DNA from: Taxillus chinensis
Taxonomy: Eukaryota; Streptophyta; Magnoliopsida; Santalales; Loranthaceae
DNA: 64,000 bases
Reading direction: 5' to 3'
NCBI GenBank assembly: GCA_023512835.1
Contig: CM042088.1
Span: 30,715,164-30,779,163 of the forward strand
Shown: in pieces, positions 45,472 through 57,571 of the stretch
How positions within the stretch are numbered: position 1 is the first letter of the stretch
How the letters are laid out: each line of letters begins with the position of its first letter
Made by a program: the position numbers and the translations under genes
Notes under the pieces: model-generated
Seen by the model: the letters and a program-made list of their open reading frames with translations, nothing else
What the model was told of the DNA's origin: nothing
Database searches by the model: none

Positions 45472-45771
45472 TGCTTCTTGACCTCACGTGTTGCTTCCCT
45501 AGCTGCTTTACGACGAGCTCTAAACAATCTTTCAGGTTCCCGATTAAATGGTATAAACTCCTGTCTTGGCATGCACAACTAGGAATTCCTCAAACACTTG
45601 GTGTATGTTCCTGTAAAACAACAAGAACACACCCAGCAACTCCGAACAATGCAAAATAAACAAATAAAGAACACAAAATAACAGAAAATAAAAGACAAAA
45701 TAAAACACCAAGATCAGAATTCAAACAATTTCACTCAATGTTGATTTTAAAAACTAGTTAACCGTTGAATC
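45472..45771 (-). other. Element B 5' leader
   Basis: Non-coding; about 230 bp beside the primer site are almost identical to element A's leader (4130-4328). Confidence 0.6.
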
Positions 45772-45788
45772 CCCCAAGAACGGCGCCA
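45772..45788 (-). other. Primer-binding site (tRNA-Asp, mutated)
   Basis: Plus strand CCCCAAGAACGGCGCCA differs from the intact site of element A (4329) at GG-to-AA and C-to-G type positions in the middle; the last nine bases are unchanged. Confidence 0.85.
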
Positions 45789-45791
45789 ATT

Positions 45792-47197
45792 TGATGAACG
45801 GGTATTTCGTGAGCGAAACCCAAGTGAGGGTTAAGCTACTGTCGTTTAAATCCCTTCTCAAAATATTAATTCCCTTAACTAATGCTAAATAGAATAGCGA
45901 CAAGAAAGGGGTCGATCCCACAGAGATTACCAAGTTATCTAGCTTTAACTCAAATCACCAAATTAATCTTGCTTAAAACAATGTCTCGGCAAACAAAAAT
46001 GTGTTTTAAAATTACTTTACTGAAAACAGAATTGCAATTGAAATAACTAAAAACGTTGGATTTAGAATCAAGGATTAAGGCATCTAGGGTCACAATTTCA
46101 CCTCCCTATGTTATCTCTACTGATTCATGGTATTAGGGTTGTCTGATTGAAAACATGCTAAACATAAGCCAAGGACCACAAATGGTCATTGAGGTCCTTT
46201 TAAGAGTTGTATGCCAGAATGGTGATCTAAACACACAAACATGCAAAGCCAATAAATCATACTTGCAAAAGAACAGATTCATAAAACATGCAAAACTCAA
46301 TCATCCAAACCCAATATTCATAAACACAGCAAAACAACAAGGGGGCTACATTGCTCCCCTAGATTATAAGAACTACTCACGCATGATTACAAGCAAAACC
46401 ATAGCAGTAAAGCTAAACATCTTCTTCTAATCCACGCACGCAACAAGGCTTCAAATCTAGGCTCCAAAATCCGCGACGAGTGACTGCAACGGCTGCGACG
46501 GCTGCTCTCCTAGGTCAAGGAGCAGCCTCCAAGTCGTGAAGCCTCTCTCTCTCTCTAAAAACGTGTAGGGGGGTCTAGGATAGATAGCATGGGGCGTGGA
46601 GCCTCTATTTATAGAGGTTGGATTGGCCTTGAGGTGTGTAACCTAGCCCATCTATCAAAATGACGTAGTTTTGATAAGTGACACTTCAAACTTTAAAATC
46701 TCTATCTTCCATCCACAATTTGGACATGGGCCTTCAGGAACAAATGATCATCATGAAAAAACGATAGGATCGGTCCAAAAATATCTCTACACGTCAATTT
46801 GCACGTGATATGGTGAATTCACGTGCAGCTCCAAATCAGCTCAAACTTCTCCCCAAGCTTCCTTGCATCCTGTAGAGGCCTGAGAAGCAAAAATAGGCTT
46901 GCACGTGAAATGGGTGAATTCACGTGCAGCTCCACATGCTCTGAAATTTCTGTGGTAGGTAGAGGACATTATTCCAAGCAACTTTTGTTCTTGCACGCCA
47001 ATTGTTTGAGGCCATCTACTATATCAAAAGTGAGCTCCAAAATCTGCCAAAACAGCTTAAAAACGCATGTATTTGCAAATAGCATCTTCCTAGAGGTTAG
47101 AGCAAATATATATGATATATGAAGCAATAAGGCTCTAATCATGCTCTTAAACATCCTAAATAAAGACTCGAATAACGGCATAAAATGCACGTTATCA
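45792..47197 (-). repeat. Element B 5' LTR (1406 bp)
   Basis: TGATGAACGG to CGTTATCA on the plus strand, followed by GCAGC. About 120 bp present in the other LTR are missing after 46270. Confidence 0.93.
46605..46614 (-). promoter_or_regulatory. TATA box of element B 5' LTR
   Basis: Minus strand CTATAAATAG; an ATCAAAA(C/T)GACGTAGTTTTGAT box lies about 45 bp upstream (46654-46675) and GCACGTG palindromes further up. Confidence 0.65.
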
Positions 47198-47199
47198 GC

Positions 47200-47201
<2 letters not shown>

Positions 47202-47236
<35 letters not shown>
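47202..47236. repeat. CT microsatellite in C LTR
   Basis: GA on the element strand, at the same leader position as in H. Confidence 0.95.
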
Positions 47237-47243
<7 letters not shown>

Positions 47244-47341
47244 TCTATCTCTCTGTCTCTCTGTGACGGCTGCGGCAGCTGACAACAAAAACCTTAAACC
47301 GAAAACAAAGAAAGCTCCTCCTCCTTATATAGACCTCACTT

Positions 47342-47471
47342 ATCAAAACGACGTAGTTTTAATAAGTTTACCCCATCATCAAAACGACATAATTTTGATA
47401 AGTGAACCCCATCGTCAAAACGACGTAGTTTTGATAAATGAAACCCAGCATCAAAACGGCGTAGTTTTGAT
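47342..47471 (-). repeat. Four 36-bp tandem units with inverted-repeat promoter boxes in C LTR
   Basis: ATCAAAACGACGTAGTTTTGAT-type boxes begin at 47342, 47378, 47414 and 47450, exactly 36 bp apart, just upstream of the TATA box on the element strand. D and H have two boxes (52672 and 52709; 60074 and 60111; 8751 and 8786); A and B have one. Confidence 0.8.
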
Positions 47472-47896
47472 AAAAAAAAACATGTATCAACCTTCCTGCT
47501 TCCACACAGGACAAAATACCCACAATTCGAACATAGTCCTTTAGGAAAAGATTATCAGCATAACAAAATGAAGAAGACGGTGCAAAAACATGGCTGCACG
47601 TGACAATGACCATTGTCATGTGCAAGCTCCAAATGCCTTAGGATTTTGCCACAAGCTTTATAACTTAGTCTGGAAGGCTCCCATGCAAAAACACCACTGC
47701 ACGTGACAAAGCCATTGTCATGTACAACCTCAATATGCTCCCTCTTGAGCTCATCTTTTGCCTCATGCTTGCTCATCTATATACAAAGTGATCTAGCCAA
47801 AGTGCGTAGAAAGAAAACTCCCAAAAACCTGACAATTGCCACTCAAAAGACAGAACGGTGACTAACTCCTCACATTCAAAAACACGGGTCATTACA

Positions 47897-50800
47897 TCTT
47901 CTCCCCCTTAAGACTTTTTGTCCTCGAAAAGAGACAACATGCCACTAGAACCGCAAGGAATAACAAACACATGCAACCCATTATGCAAAACCGAAAGCCA
48001 CAACACAAATGGACTATACACTGCACACTGCACATAACAGGACATACGTCCACAAACGCAACAGAGTACCACCACAATGCATATAACACATATCCAAATC
48101 AAATACACATCTCAAATACAAGTTAATGTGTAAAAAAGACAATACACAACATAAAACCGCATCACTAGCACTTGGCCAAAAGCCACCTCCCACCCTCAAG
48201 ATTGTTCGTCCTCGAACAACTCCGGGTGCTGCTCACGCATCATGGACTCACGTTCCCATGTCTCCTTTGCAAGACGTGTCGTCCTTGAGAAGACAACACA
48301 CCTTCTATAACACACATGCGAATGCACATTGCCCACAACCATTCACATACCCGTGACTGAGGATATCACACAACCACACACATGAAGGCACATACGCACA
48401 GACCCAATATAACACAACATGATAGGGAAACACATATTCTAATCTCACAAATAACCCATGTCCTCCTCACCTAACACATATTTCACAAGTATTCACATGT
48501 CACGACGGTGTAAGACATATACTTCCATCCCCAACACATTTAACAAAACACATAGGTAGGTCACAGACCAACTCACAACACAAACACTACTACAAGGAAG
48601 AACACCACAAACAACTCCAGAAAATGAAACTTAAACGTTGCACTGCCCATTCGCCAACACCATACAAACTCATCCGTTGGGAGTTGGGAGTTTCCTCACA
48701 ACCTTCCCATCGTCGGACTTTTCGTCCTTGAAAAGAGAAGCCAAACAGCAAACACCATAATGAGATCAAAGCAATACATACCGCATTAATTTTTACAAAC
48801 ATTGTTAGTAATTTCCAAATGAGTACCTCCATTTATCCAACACGAACGTAACACTCATGAGCATATCAAGAACTAGAGCTTGGCCAATTAGCGCACTAAC
48901 AATAACTCATGTGAGCAAGTCTAACAACAATGAGGTCGAGAAACCTCCCATAGATTCAATAAGACCTCGACAACCAAACAAGGCCAACACTATCAGCCTA
49001 CGCGGGAAGCATGCATTCGCTAGAATTCATATGAATGAGAAGTCACTGCATCAACATAGCGGGGTACTCTGCTTGAGACGCCTACTCACGTCACAATAGG
49101 ACCAACACGCGACAATTGAAGATACCCAACAATAACCCACCACTTAGATTTGATGTCAACTGACACCAACAATTTACAACGCAGCCACACCCCATATGTA
49201 GACCTCGCCCTTACAGCAAGCACAATGAGGTCACAATGAAACACAAACAAATAGGATAAGAGCATTATGCAAACCACAATCACATGCCCACACAGGGAGA
49301 TTACCACAGTAGCACCATCATCATTGCTAAAACCACCTCACTCTATTACGAAACATGTGTGAGGCTCCGAGGAACACATCCTCAGTCAAGGAACATTGGA
49401 ACCCAACCAACGCCAATGGTGACTCAAAATGACTTACAATCCAGGACACAACTATACTAGGATGGAGTTTTCCCTCAACCATTCGGTCACATTCAAGATG
49501 ACGCCCAACGGAGTCCAAGGATTAACTCAAAATGACAAATTCAGTACCATACACAACCACAGCAAGACAAAAATCCACCATCAGGCTATCACCAGTCACC
49601 AACTTTGAGAATCTACTAAAGAATTCCATGAACGAGAACGCCACACAAATAACGCCTCTTGGACACTTCGTACTAGCATCCTTGATCACGGTCAAATAGG
49701 AATCTACCAAGGTCCCACACAGCCTTCTCCTCTGACGTCGGTTAAGTATAAATAACACAGCTCTCTCCGACTGGGAAAATCCTCCTGCCGGCAACAAGAC
49801 AGTTGATACCTCTGTGTCGCCACTCACAGGTCACAAGGGAATCCTTTGCCTCCATGACATACTCCACCTTATAGCCCACCAACTCCCCTATGCCAACCAT
49901 GGCATTCTATCTCAACACACCAACAAAACACTCAAATTGACCAAGAAATACTCAAGCTCTAGCCGCAGCGTAATGTGGTCATTGCAATTCCTCCGGGTAG
50001 GCACAAGAAACAAGACATGCAAACTCCTGATTCGGGACTTTCACGTAGCTCCCAAACACACCAACACCTTGATGGCGTGAACCATCTCACTTACTATGTG
50101 ATACTGCACATGAAAGGTTTTCAAGGAGAACAGATATAGGTCATCCGCCTACCACCACCACTCTAAAACATACACCTTTGTGATATCCGTCCGACATAAA
50201 TCTCTCCCCAAGGAGTAACATTAATACCCCTTTCAAGCAAAAACTATCACAACTGACTCAACTCTACAACCTCTTCCCAGCACATCAACACTTTAATATT
50301 TAAGTTAGCCGGCCATCGCACCAGACAAGGAATAACATAAACAACATCACATATAACACTCTCCTTCATCCTCACACCACATTTAATATGCCAATACACC
50401 ACACCTCATCCTCCTCTACGAATATATGTCACAATACCCACACGTAGCAACTCCGCTATATACCTTTACCACAGATGCAATACATACAACAACACCATAC
50501 CACATTTTCAACACATGCAACGAAACACAAAACAACTAACACATAAGATGAACCACAATGCAAAACAAACACAAAACACATGAAGAGTAAAACATACTAG
50601 CCTTACACCTTCTCCCCTCCATAAAGCCTATTCCCCACAAGACAAGAACCAACGGAATGGCCCTCTTTTTACCGATTAGATGCACCGGACATGATCCTTG
50701 AAACCCTCTCATAGCCGATAGTTTAGTTCTAGAACACTGCACATTTTATACATGCGCATGCTAGTTTCACAACATATCCTTTTTACATTACTCGGTGTCT

Positions 50801-51464
50801 CCCACACACCACAAGCATGACACATGGTCACTGCTTCGCCATCCGAGAACTCAGAACACCCATATAGTCACTAACCAAAATTTGCAATGACCACTCTAGC
50901 CAACAAGATAACACTTCAAGGACGCAAGGACTCAAGGACTCAAGGAGCGAGCTATACTAGCTATGTTGTCCTCCTTCAACCCCAACACTTGGAAAGGTAA
51001 CCATAGGAATATCCCTTTCATGCAGTACTCCAACACATACCTATATACACATAAAAGCATATTTATATTATTCAAGGTTGCCATGGAGGGGTCACACAAT
51101 AACCCACAAGCCATCACATCACGCCTCAAGCTCTACTAGCTAGCCAATTTAAATTCCCTCCCACTTGCAAATGGTAGCCTACAAGATTTGATTACTTTGA
51201 CTATCCACAAGTGCCAAAATTGAATACCACTCACATATAAAATCAACACCCATCCATGTATTATTAGAATTGTTAGTTCCTTATTATTCTTCTATTGTTA
51301 TAAATATATTTATTCATTTTACCTTTTTTTTAATAGGTCACCAACCACATCCATTCAAAATGGTAACTCAAACGATCTCCTAAGCTTCACCTAACATAAA
51401 ATTGTGGCTCAAAAGCCCTCCCGACGAGCATACCCCTCTATCACAGGCGACCTAATTCAATTGC
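47897..51464 (-). other. Element C internal region, non-coding; polypurine tract at 47897-47912
   Basis: After the tract CTTAAGGGGGAGAAGA (minus strand) the first 380 bp follow D's 3' region, ending in the last integrase codons REQHPELFEDEQS at about 48205-48250. From about 48280 on similarity stops. The rest is rich in C and A on the plus strand, with short ORFs (for example 49522-49827 minus) that I do not recognise. A GTCCTTGAAAAGAGA motif near 48722 echoes the tract region. Confidence 0.55.
51460..51464. repeat. Target-site duplication of element D (ATTGC), left copy
   Basis: The right copy is 60697-60701; exact match. Confidence 0.9.
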
Positions 51465-53294
51465 TGTCACGCCCCGGTTTTCCAACCCGAGGAGACCGGA
51501 ACGTGACCCTCCCTTTACCCGGGTTTGGATAAAGGGGTGGAACACAACATACACTTCAGAAACCAAAATTACACAATTATTTAATTGAAACCATATGCCT
51601 TTATTATCTTTCAAACATCATTACAATATCTCCCCGCTGGGGTTACAATGCCTCAATAAAATTACATAACGCAAATAACATAAAACAAAGCCACAAAGTA
51701 GAGCTCTTCCACCTTGGTGTTCCCACCTAACGCCTGTAGGTTCCTGCAATAAAACACACCATAGTAGGGGGGGTGAGCATCCACAGCTCAGTAGGGATCA
51801 TGTCTCTCCAACCCATCCCATGCTCCTAGCATCTACATGCCATGTGTACAAGTGTAGTGTCGTGTTACAATAATTCCAACAGACAATAACAAACTACACC
51901 AGTAGTCACAATTATCCACCACACAAACCACAAGTGATTTAACCGCCTCTCAGGCATAGTTTCCACAGTCAGTCTCACTGACATTAACTCAGCCTCTCAG
52001 GCTCCACAGTCAATCTCACTAACATCAACTCAGCCTCTCAGGCTCCACAGGTACACAAGCATTGCCTCAGCCTCTCAGGCTTCTTAGGCTCCACAGACAA
52101 CAACAGACATTTAACATATATCTCAGTTATTCAGGCATAACAACAAACACTTAACATGCATGTCCACCCTGGTATAACATCAAACACCTAGCATGCATAT
52201 CCTCACAGACATTACATCAAACACCATTCAGGCATAACCACACTGGCATAACATCAACGCATAACATGCATGGCCTCACAGGCATAATATCAAACACCTA
52301 GTGTGCAGTGCCACACAGGCCTAATCTCAACCCATACTTGCCACTGAAGGCCAACATTCATATAGGAGGTCACACCTATATGAATTTACATATAGATAGT
52401 ATAACAATAACAGTAGAAGCTTTATAAATCCTCTACACAGGGCCTAACCCCAGAACAGATCAGGTGAGACAGAACCCCTACCTTAAAGCAGATCTTCCTT
52501 GCTCCCGCGCTAAACGCCGTCCTCTCCACGCAAGACGCTCCGGCAGCAACCAGTAACTCCCTTTCCTTCTCTCTCTCTCTAGCTCTCTCTCTCTCAATGA
52601 CGGCTGCAGCAGTTGAAGAGAACCCTAAACCTAAAACAGAGGTCTTCTCCTCCTTATATAGACAACACAACATCAAAACGACGTAGTTTTGATTAAGTGA
52701 ATCCCAGCATCAAAACGACGTAGTTTTGATGGAACAAGCTATGACCTTCCCACATCCATACACACCAAAATATTCACAATTCCAATATGGTCCTTTAGGA
52801 AAAGATTATTAGAACGACAAAACCAAGGTAACCATGCAAAAACATGCCTACACGCCAATTTGAACGCCAATTCCCCAATTGGCGTGCAGCTCCAAATGCA
52901 CTCAAACTTCACCCCAAGCCTCCTTGCATCTTGTAGAGGTCTAGGAAGCAAACATATGCTTGCACGTGAAATGGGTGAATTTACGTGCAGCTCCAAATGC
53001 TCTGAAATTTCTGTGGTAGGTAGAGGACCTCATTCTAAGAAACTTTTGTCCTTGCACGCTAATTGTTTGAGGCCATCTACCCTATCAAAAGTGAGCTCCA
53101 AGATCAACCAAAACAGCTTAAAACCGCCTGTATACGCATAGCATCTTCCTAGGGCATAAAGGTACGTTATCACTTGTCACATGCACCTCCCAAAAGTCCC
53201 CTCTTGGGCTCATCTCTTACCTCAAACTTGTGCACCAACATCCAAGGTGTTTGTGGTTAACTTCTTACACACAGGTTACACACGGGTCATTACA
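51465..53294 (-). repeat. Element D 3' LTR (1830 bp)
   Basis: TGTCACGCCCC to GTCATTACA. Contains a degenerate tandem region (51945-52330) with CCTCTCAGGCTCCACAG and CATAACATCAAACACCTA units. Its U3 (52881-53172) is homologous to the Athila LTR. Confidence 0.93.
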
Positions 53295-53621
53295 TCCTCT
53301 CCCCCTTAAGACTTTTCGTCCTCGAAAAGAAATGACATGCGAGGAAAATAAACACAAGCTACCCATTTGCCACCCGGCAAGCCACAACACCTAAATGGGT
53401 CATACACCGCGCATAGCACATAACGACACATAACAAGGTACCACCATAATCCATAACCATAATTATGCATATAACACATATCCGCATGTCACAAATACAC
53501 ATCTCAAAACACATCACAAATATGAACACATGTCTAAAAGACAATACAAATACACCAAATCGTACACAACTAATACAAGAAAACACATCACTATCCCTTG
53601 GCCAACAGCCACCTCCCTCGC
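53295..53621 (-). other. Element D polypurine tract (53295-53310) and 3' untranslated region
   Basis: CTTAAGGGGGAGAGGA on the minus strand touches the LTR. The next 310 bp hold no gene; composition resembles C's internal region. Confidence 0.8.
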
Positions 53622-54668
53622 TTAAGATTGTTCGTCCTCGAACAATTCTGGGTGCTGCTCACGCATCACGGACTCACATTCCCATGTCTCCTCCTCAATG
53701 CCACGGTGCTGCCACAGCACACGAACCAAAGGAATAGCATGACCACGCAAAAGCTTCTCTCGCCGATCTAGGATACGGATAGGGGCCTCAACAACGGACA
53801 TGTCATCCTCAATGTCTAAGGTCCCCCAATCGATCATATGGGTGGGGTCAGGGTGATACTTCCGCAACTGGGACACGTGAAACATGTTGTGCACTTGACT
53901 CAGCTGCTGTGGTAACGCTAACCGGTAGGCCACGGGCCCCATACGATCCAGAATCTCAAAAGGACCAATAAACCGGGGAGATAGCTTGGAACCTCGCCCA
54001 AACCGTCGATGTCCACGACGTGGAGAGACACGAAGGAACACATGATCACCAACAGAAAACTCCAAAGGTCGCCGCCGCTGATCCGCATAAGATTTCTGCC
54101 GACTCTGAGCTGATAACAACCGCTGACGAATCAACTTAACCTTCTCGGTAGCCTCTTGAACCATCTGTGGTCCCAAGAGAGCGGCTTCGCCGACCTCAAT
54201 CCAACACAACGGTGATCGGCAGGGTCTGCCATACAACGCCTCAAAAGGAGCCATCCCAATGGACGCCTGAAAACTGTTATTGTAGGCAAACTCCACCAAA
54301 GGAAGGTGAGTTGCCCACGAACCCCCAAAATCTAACACACTGGCCCGTAACATGTCCTCCAAAGTCTGATTCGTCCTCTCTGTCTGACCGTCAGTCTCAG
54401 GGTGAAAGGCTGTACTCAAGTGAAGCTTGGTCCCTATAGCCTCCTGCAAACCTACCCAAAAATGGGAAGTGAACCTCGAATCCCGGTCAGAGACAACCGA
54501 TGATGGTACTCCATGCAGTCGCACAATCTCGTTCATGTATAGCTGACTCAAGGTCCCAATAGAGTCCCGCTCGCGAACAGCCAGGAAATGGGCCGACTTT
54601 GTGAGTCGATCCACAATCACCCAAATCATATCCTTCCTCCCAGTGGTGGGTGGAAGACCGATCCACAA
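53622..54668 (-). pseudogene. Integrase catalytic core and chromodomain of element D
   Basis: About 348 open codons. GRKDMIWVIVDRLTKSAHF starts the core; VVSDRDSRFTSHFW has the second Asp; FHPETDGQTERTNQTLED the catalytic Glu. PRRGHRRFGRGSKLSPRFIG and VAYRLALP form the C-terminal fold. The last 80 codons (53622-53861) are a chromodomain, with VEAPIRILDRREK, IPLVRVLWQH and EETWECE, ending at the stop after EDEQS. The first catalytic Asp lies upstream in another frame (MDFV near 54670), so one indel near 54655 inactivates it. Confidence 0.9.
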
Positions 54669-54985
54669 AGTCCATCGCGATGTGGTCCCACTTCCACTCC
54701 GCTATGGGCAAGGGCTGTAACATGCCCGCCGGCCGCTGATGCTCAGCCTTCACCTGCTGACACGTGAGGCACCGCGAAACAAAAGCAGCCACATCGTGTT
54801 TCATCCCAGGCCACCAAAAATGTCCTCGAAGCGCATGGTACATCTTCATACCCCCTGGATGCACAGCAACTCTAGACTGGTGAAACTCCCTCATCACCTC
54901 ATCCCTGAGGGAAGAAGCCACTACCAACCGCCCCTGAAAAGACAACCCATGCTCAGGACCCTCTCGTCCGGTCCCTGGATAGCTC
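54640..54985 (-). pseudogene. Integrase zinc-binding domain of element D
   Basis: In a second frame: EFHQSRVAVHPGG (two His), KMYHALRGHFWWPGMK and CLTCQQVK (two Cys) make the HHCC finger; WDHIAMDFV then starts the core with the first Asp. Bounded by frameshifts near 54985 and 54655. Confidence 0.85.
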
Positions 54986-56896
54986 CCCAACCTCAATACG
55001 GGCACGGAGAACCTCACACTCAATGTCACCCAACTGTTCCTCCCGGACGCGCTGGTACAACTCAGGCACAACTACCAAAGGACTCAGGACTGTCCCATTA
55101 TCACGAACAATAGGCTGCAGCTGCAACATCGCCAACTGCTCCATCAACTTCCACTCTTGCACGGCCACCTCAGCTTTCCCTTTTCTGCTCAACGCATCAG
55201 CCACAATATTACCCTTGCCCGGGGTATAGGCAAGAGTAAAGTCAAAGGTCTGCAAATACTCCACCCATCTCCTCTGCCTCAAATTCAAGTCCTTTTGGGT
55301 AAAGATGTACTGAAGGCTCTTGTGATCTGAGAACACAACAAACTTCTCCCCCAAGAGGTAATGCTGCCAACTCTTCAGGGCGAAGATGACAGCCGCCAAC
55401 TCAAGGTTATGAGTAGGATAATTCTGCTCATGAGGCTTCAGCTGCCTTGACCCATAAGCCACCACACTGTGCTCCTGCATAAGCACACACCCCAAACCAA
55501 CCCTGGACGCATCACAGTACACCTCATATGGGATATCCTCCCGAGGTAACCTCAACACCGGTGCAGTGGTCAAACGGGTTTTGAAAGTCTCAAACGCCTG
55601 CTGGCATTTGTCCGTCCACTCAAATTTCACTCCTTTCCTAGTCAACGCCATCATAGGAGCCGCCAAACGGGAGAACCCCTCGACAAAACGATGATAGTAC
55701 CCCGCCAAGCCAAGAAAACTATGGATCTCAAAAACGTTGGTTGGCCTCGCCCACGATGCCACAGCCTCAATCTTGGCTGGGTCCACCCTAACTCCCTCAG
55801 CTGACACCACATGGCCAAGAAAGTGAACCTCCTGCAGCCAAAACTCACACTTGCTAAACTTAGCAAACAGCTGCTGGTCCCTCAAGGTTTGCAACACTGT
55901 TGCCAGCTGTTCCACATGCTCCCTCTCGGTCTTCGAATATACCAAGATATCGTCTATAAACACCACCACGAATAAGTCTAAGTATGGGGCAAAGACTTGG
56001 TTCATCAAATGCATGAACACCGCTGGCGCATTAATGAGCCCGAAAGGCATCACTACCCACTCATAGTGCCCATACTTGCACCGAAAGGCTGTCTTAGGGA
56101 TGTCCTCCTCCCTAACCCTAAGCTGGTGATACCCCGACCGTAAATCTATTTTGGAAAACCACTGGGCCCCACTCAATTGGTCAAACAAGTCGTCTATCCG
56201 AGGCAACGGGTACTTGTTCTTCACAGTCACTGAATTCAGCTTCCTGTAATCTATGCAGAGGCGAAGCGTGCCGTCTGCCTTCTTTGCAAAGAGCACCGGA
56301 GCATCCCAAGGTGAGGTACTCGGTATGATATACCCCTGGCCCACCAACTCCTCAATTTGCCTCTGAAGCTCCCTCAACTCAGCTAGCCCCATACGATTCG
56401 CTACTTGGGAAATCGGACCCATCCCCAGCACCAACTCAATGGTGAACTCCACACTCCTCTTAGGTGGCAACCTCCTCAACTCTTCAGGAAAAACATCCTG
56501 AAATTGGTCCACAACAGCGGGCCACACCCTATTTTCCACCTTCCCCTCCTCAGCAAAGGTCAGGGCTGCCAACCTGTGGGTAATGGCACCCCACTGGTCT
56601 AACACTGGCCCAGCCCGACTAGCCTCACGATCCCACTCCCCCTGCAAGGTGCAAGAAACCCCCGCAGGTGACACAAAGGATACCCGCCGCCGATAACAGT
56701 CTATCTTGGCCTGGAAAGCCATAAGCCAATCCATACCCAAGATCAGGTCAAACGTCCTCAAAGGCATTACATGCAAGTCAAAACTCAGCTCCACCTCTCC
56801 TATGGTTAACACACAATCACGACACACACGCCGTACCTCAATCATACCCCCCACTGGAGACTCAACAACTAGGGGCTTTGCTGCCTCCACACAAAC
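54953..56896 (-). pseudogene. Protease end, reverse transcriptase and RNase H of element D
   Basis: 645 open codons, in frame with the gag/protease ORF and separated from it by one TGA at 56897. Begins with the second half of the protease (LILGMDWL). [62 protein letters not shown] and [14 protein letters not shown] (about 55928-55970), both Asp present. RNase [31 protein letters not shown] and ADALSRKGK. All catalytic positions I can see are intact. Ends by frameshift in the integrase start. Confidence 0.93.
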
Positions 56897-57571
56897 TCAC
56901 CCCAAGCTATCTATCACAAGCTCAGCAACAAACGAACATGATGCACCCGTATCGAAAAGAACAGAAGCTAATGTACGGGAGATCAAAAGGGTACCTCTAA
57001 CCACCGATGGTCCTGCTCCACCCTCAGCTGGTGGGGGTGGTAGCTCAGCCTCCTCCTGGTACGTCGCCTCCAGCGCAAACACCCTTCCTTGGCCCGTGCC
57101 ACTGGTCGGCTCACTCACTGGATGCTTCCCGCTAAGCTTGCCTCCAGCTTCAGTCTGCTGCCGCTCCGGCCTCCCCTTGGGTTGGGTCTGGCTAGATCCC
57201 GCATGGCTAGCCTGCCACTGACGGGCTAGCCTCTCCGCTGGAGCGCGGAAACTAGCATCGCTCCTCATGCTGGATGCCACACCTCCTGCTCCCCTGTTGC
57301 CACTCCTGCACACCCGGCTCAAGTAGCCCTCTCGCCCACAGTTGTTACACCGCCAGTCCTTCTTGGGACATTCCCTCTTGAAGTGACCTTGCCTCCCACA
57401 ACAAAGACAACCGCTGAGGGAACCTCCTGCTGAACCTCCCTGCCCATTACCGCCAAGGGTGAACCTCCCTGGGTTCACAGATGATTGACCCCGGCTGCGG
57501 TAAGAACTATTATCTCTCTCCTCAGTCTTGGGCCTCTTGGACCCAGAATCGCGTTCAGACCCACCTTGCAA
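56897..57571 (-). pseudogene. Nucleocapsid and protease active site of element D
   Basis: About 225 open codons. Zinc knuckle CLCCGRQGHFKREC is complete; a second, CNNCGREGYLSRVC, has Tyr in place of His. After a Gln/Pro/Gly-rich stretch comes the protease VLFDTGASCSFVAE near 56950. Ends at TGA 56897 after IDSLG. Confidence 0.88.

Larger units (their letters stand above)
33926..47197 (-). mobile_element. Element B: Athila-type Ty3 retrotransposon with 3' accessory Ulp1 unit
   Basis: 13.3 kb, read on the minus strand. LTRs 45792-47197 and 33926-35431; tRNA-Asp primer site; Athila gag; protease with DLGASINL; reverse transcriptase, RNase H and integrase; then a promoter-like spacer and an accessory ORF ending in a Ulp1-type protease. 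Pol is broken by frameshifts and stops. Confidence 0.92.
47198..47896 (-). repeat. Element C LTR, last piece (U3 and start of transcript)
   Basis: Continues from 33925. Ends GGGTCATTACA like D's LTR. Carries a CT run, TATA box (47324-47332, minus strand CTATATAAG) and four inverted-repeat boxes. Confidence 0.85.

Noticed and set aside
49522..49827. 101-codon minus-strand ORF in C, and 49814-50080 on the plus strand
   Set aside because: No recognisable motif, low G composition, overlapping on opposite strands; not supported as genes.
51945..52330. CRISPR-like spaced repeats in the D LTR
   Set aside because: Units are degenerate, without fixed spacers, and recur in every related LTR; a plant LTR tandem region explains them.
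51465..53294. D's left LTR as the missing 5' LTR of C
   Set aside because: Its U5 differs from C's, and it has an exact target duplication and matching partner at 58844-60696.
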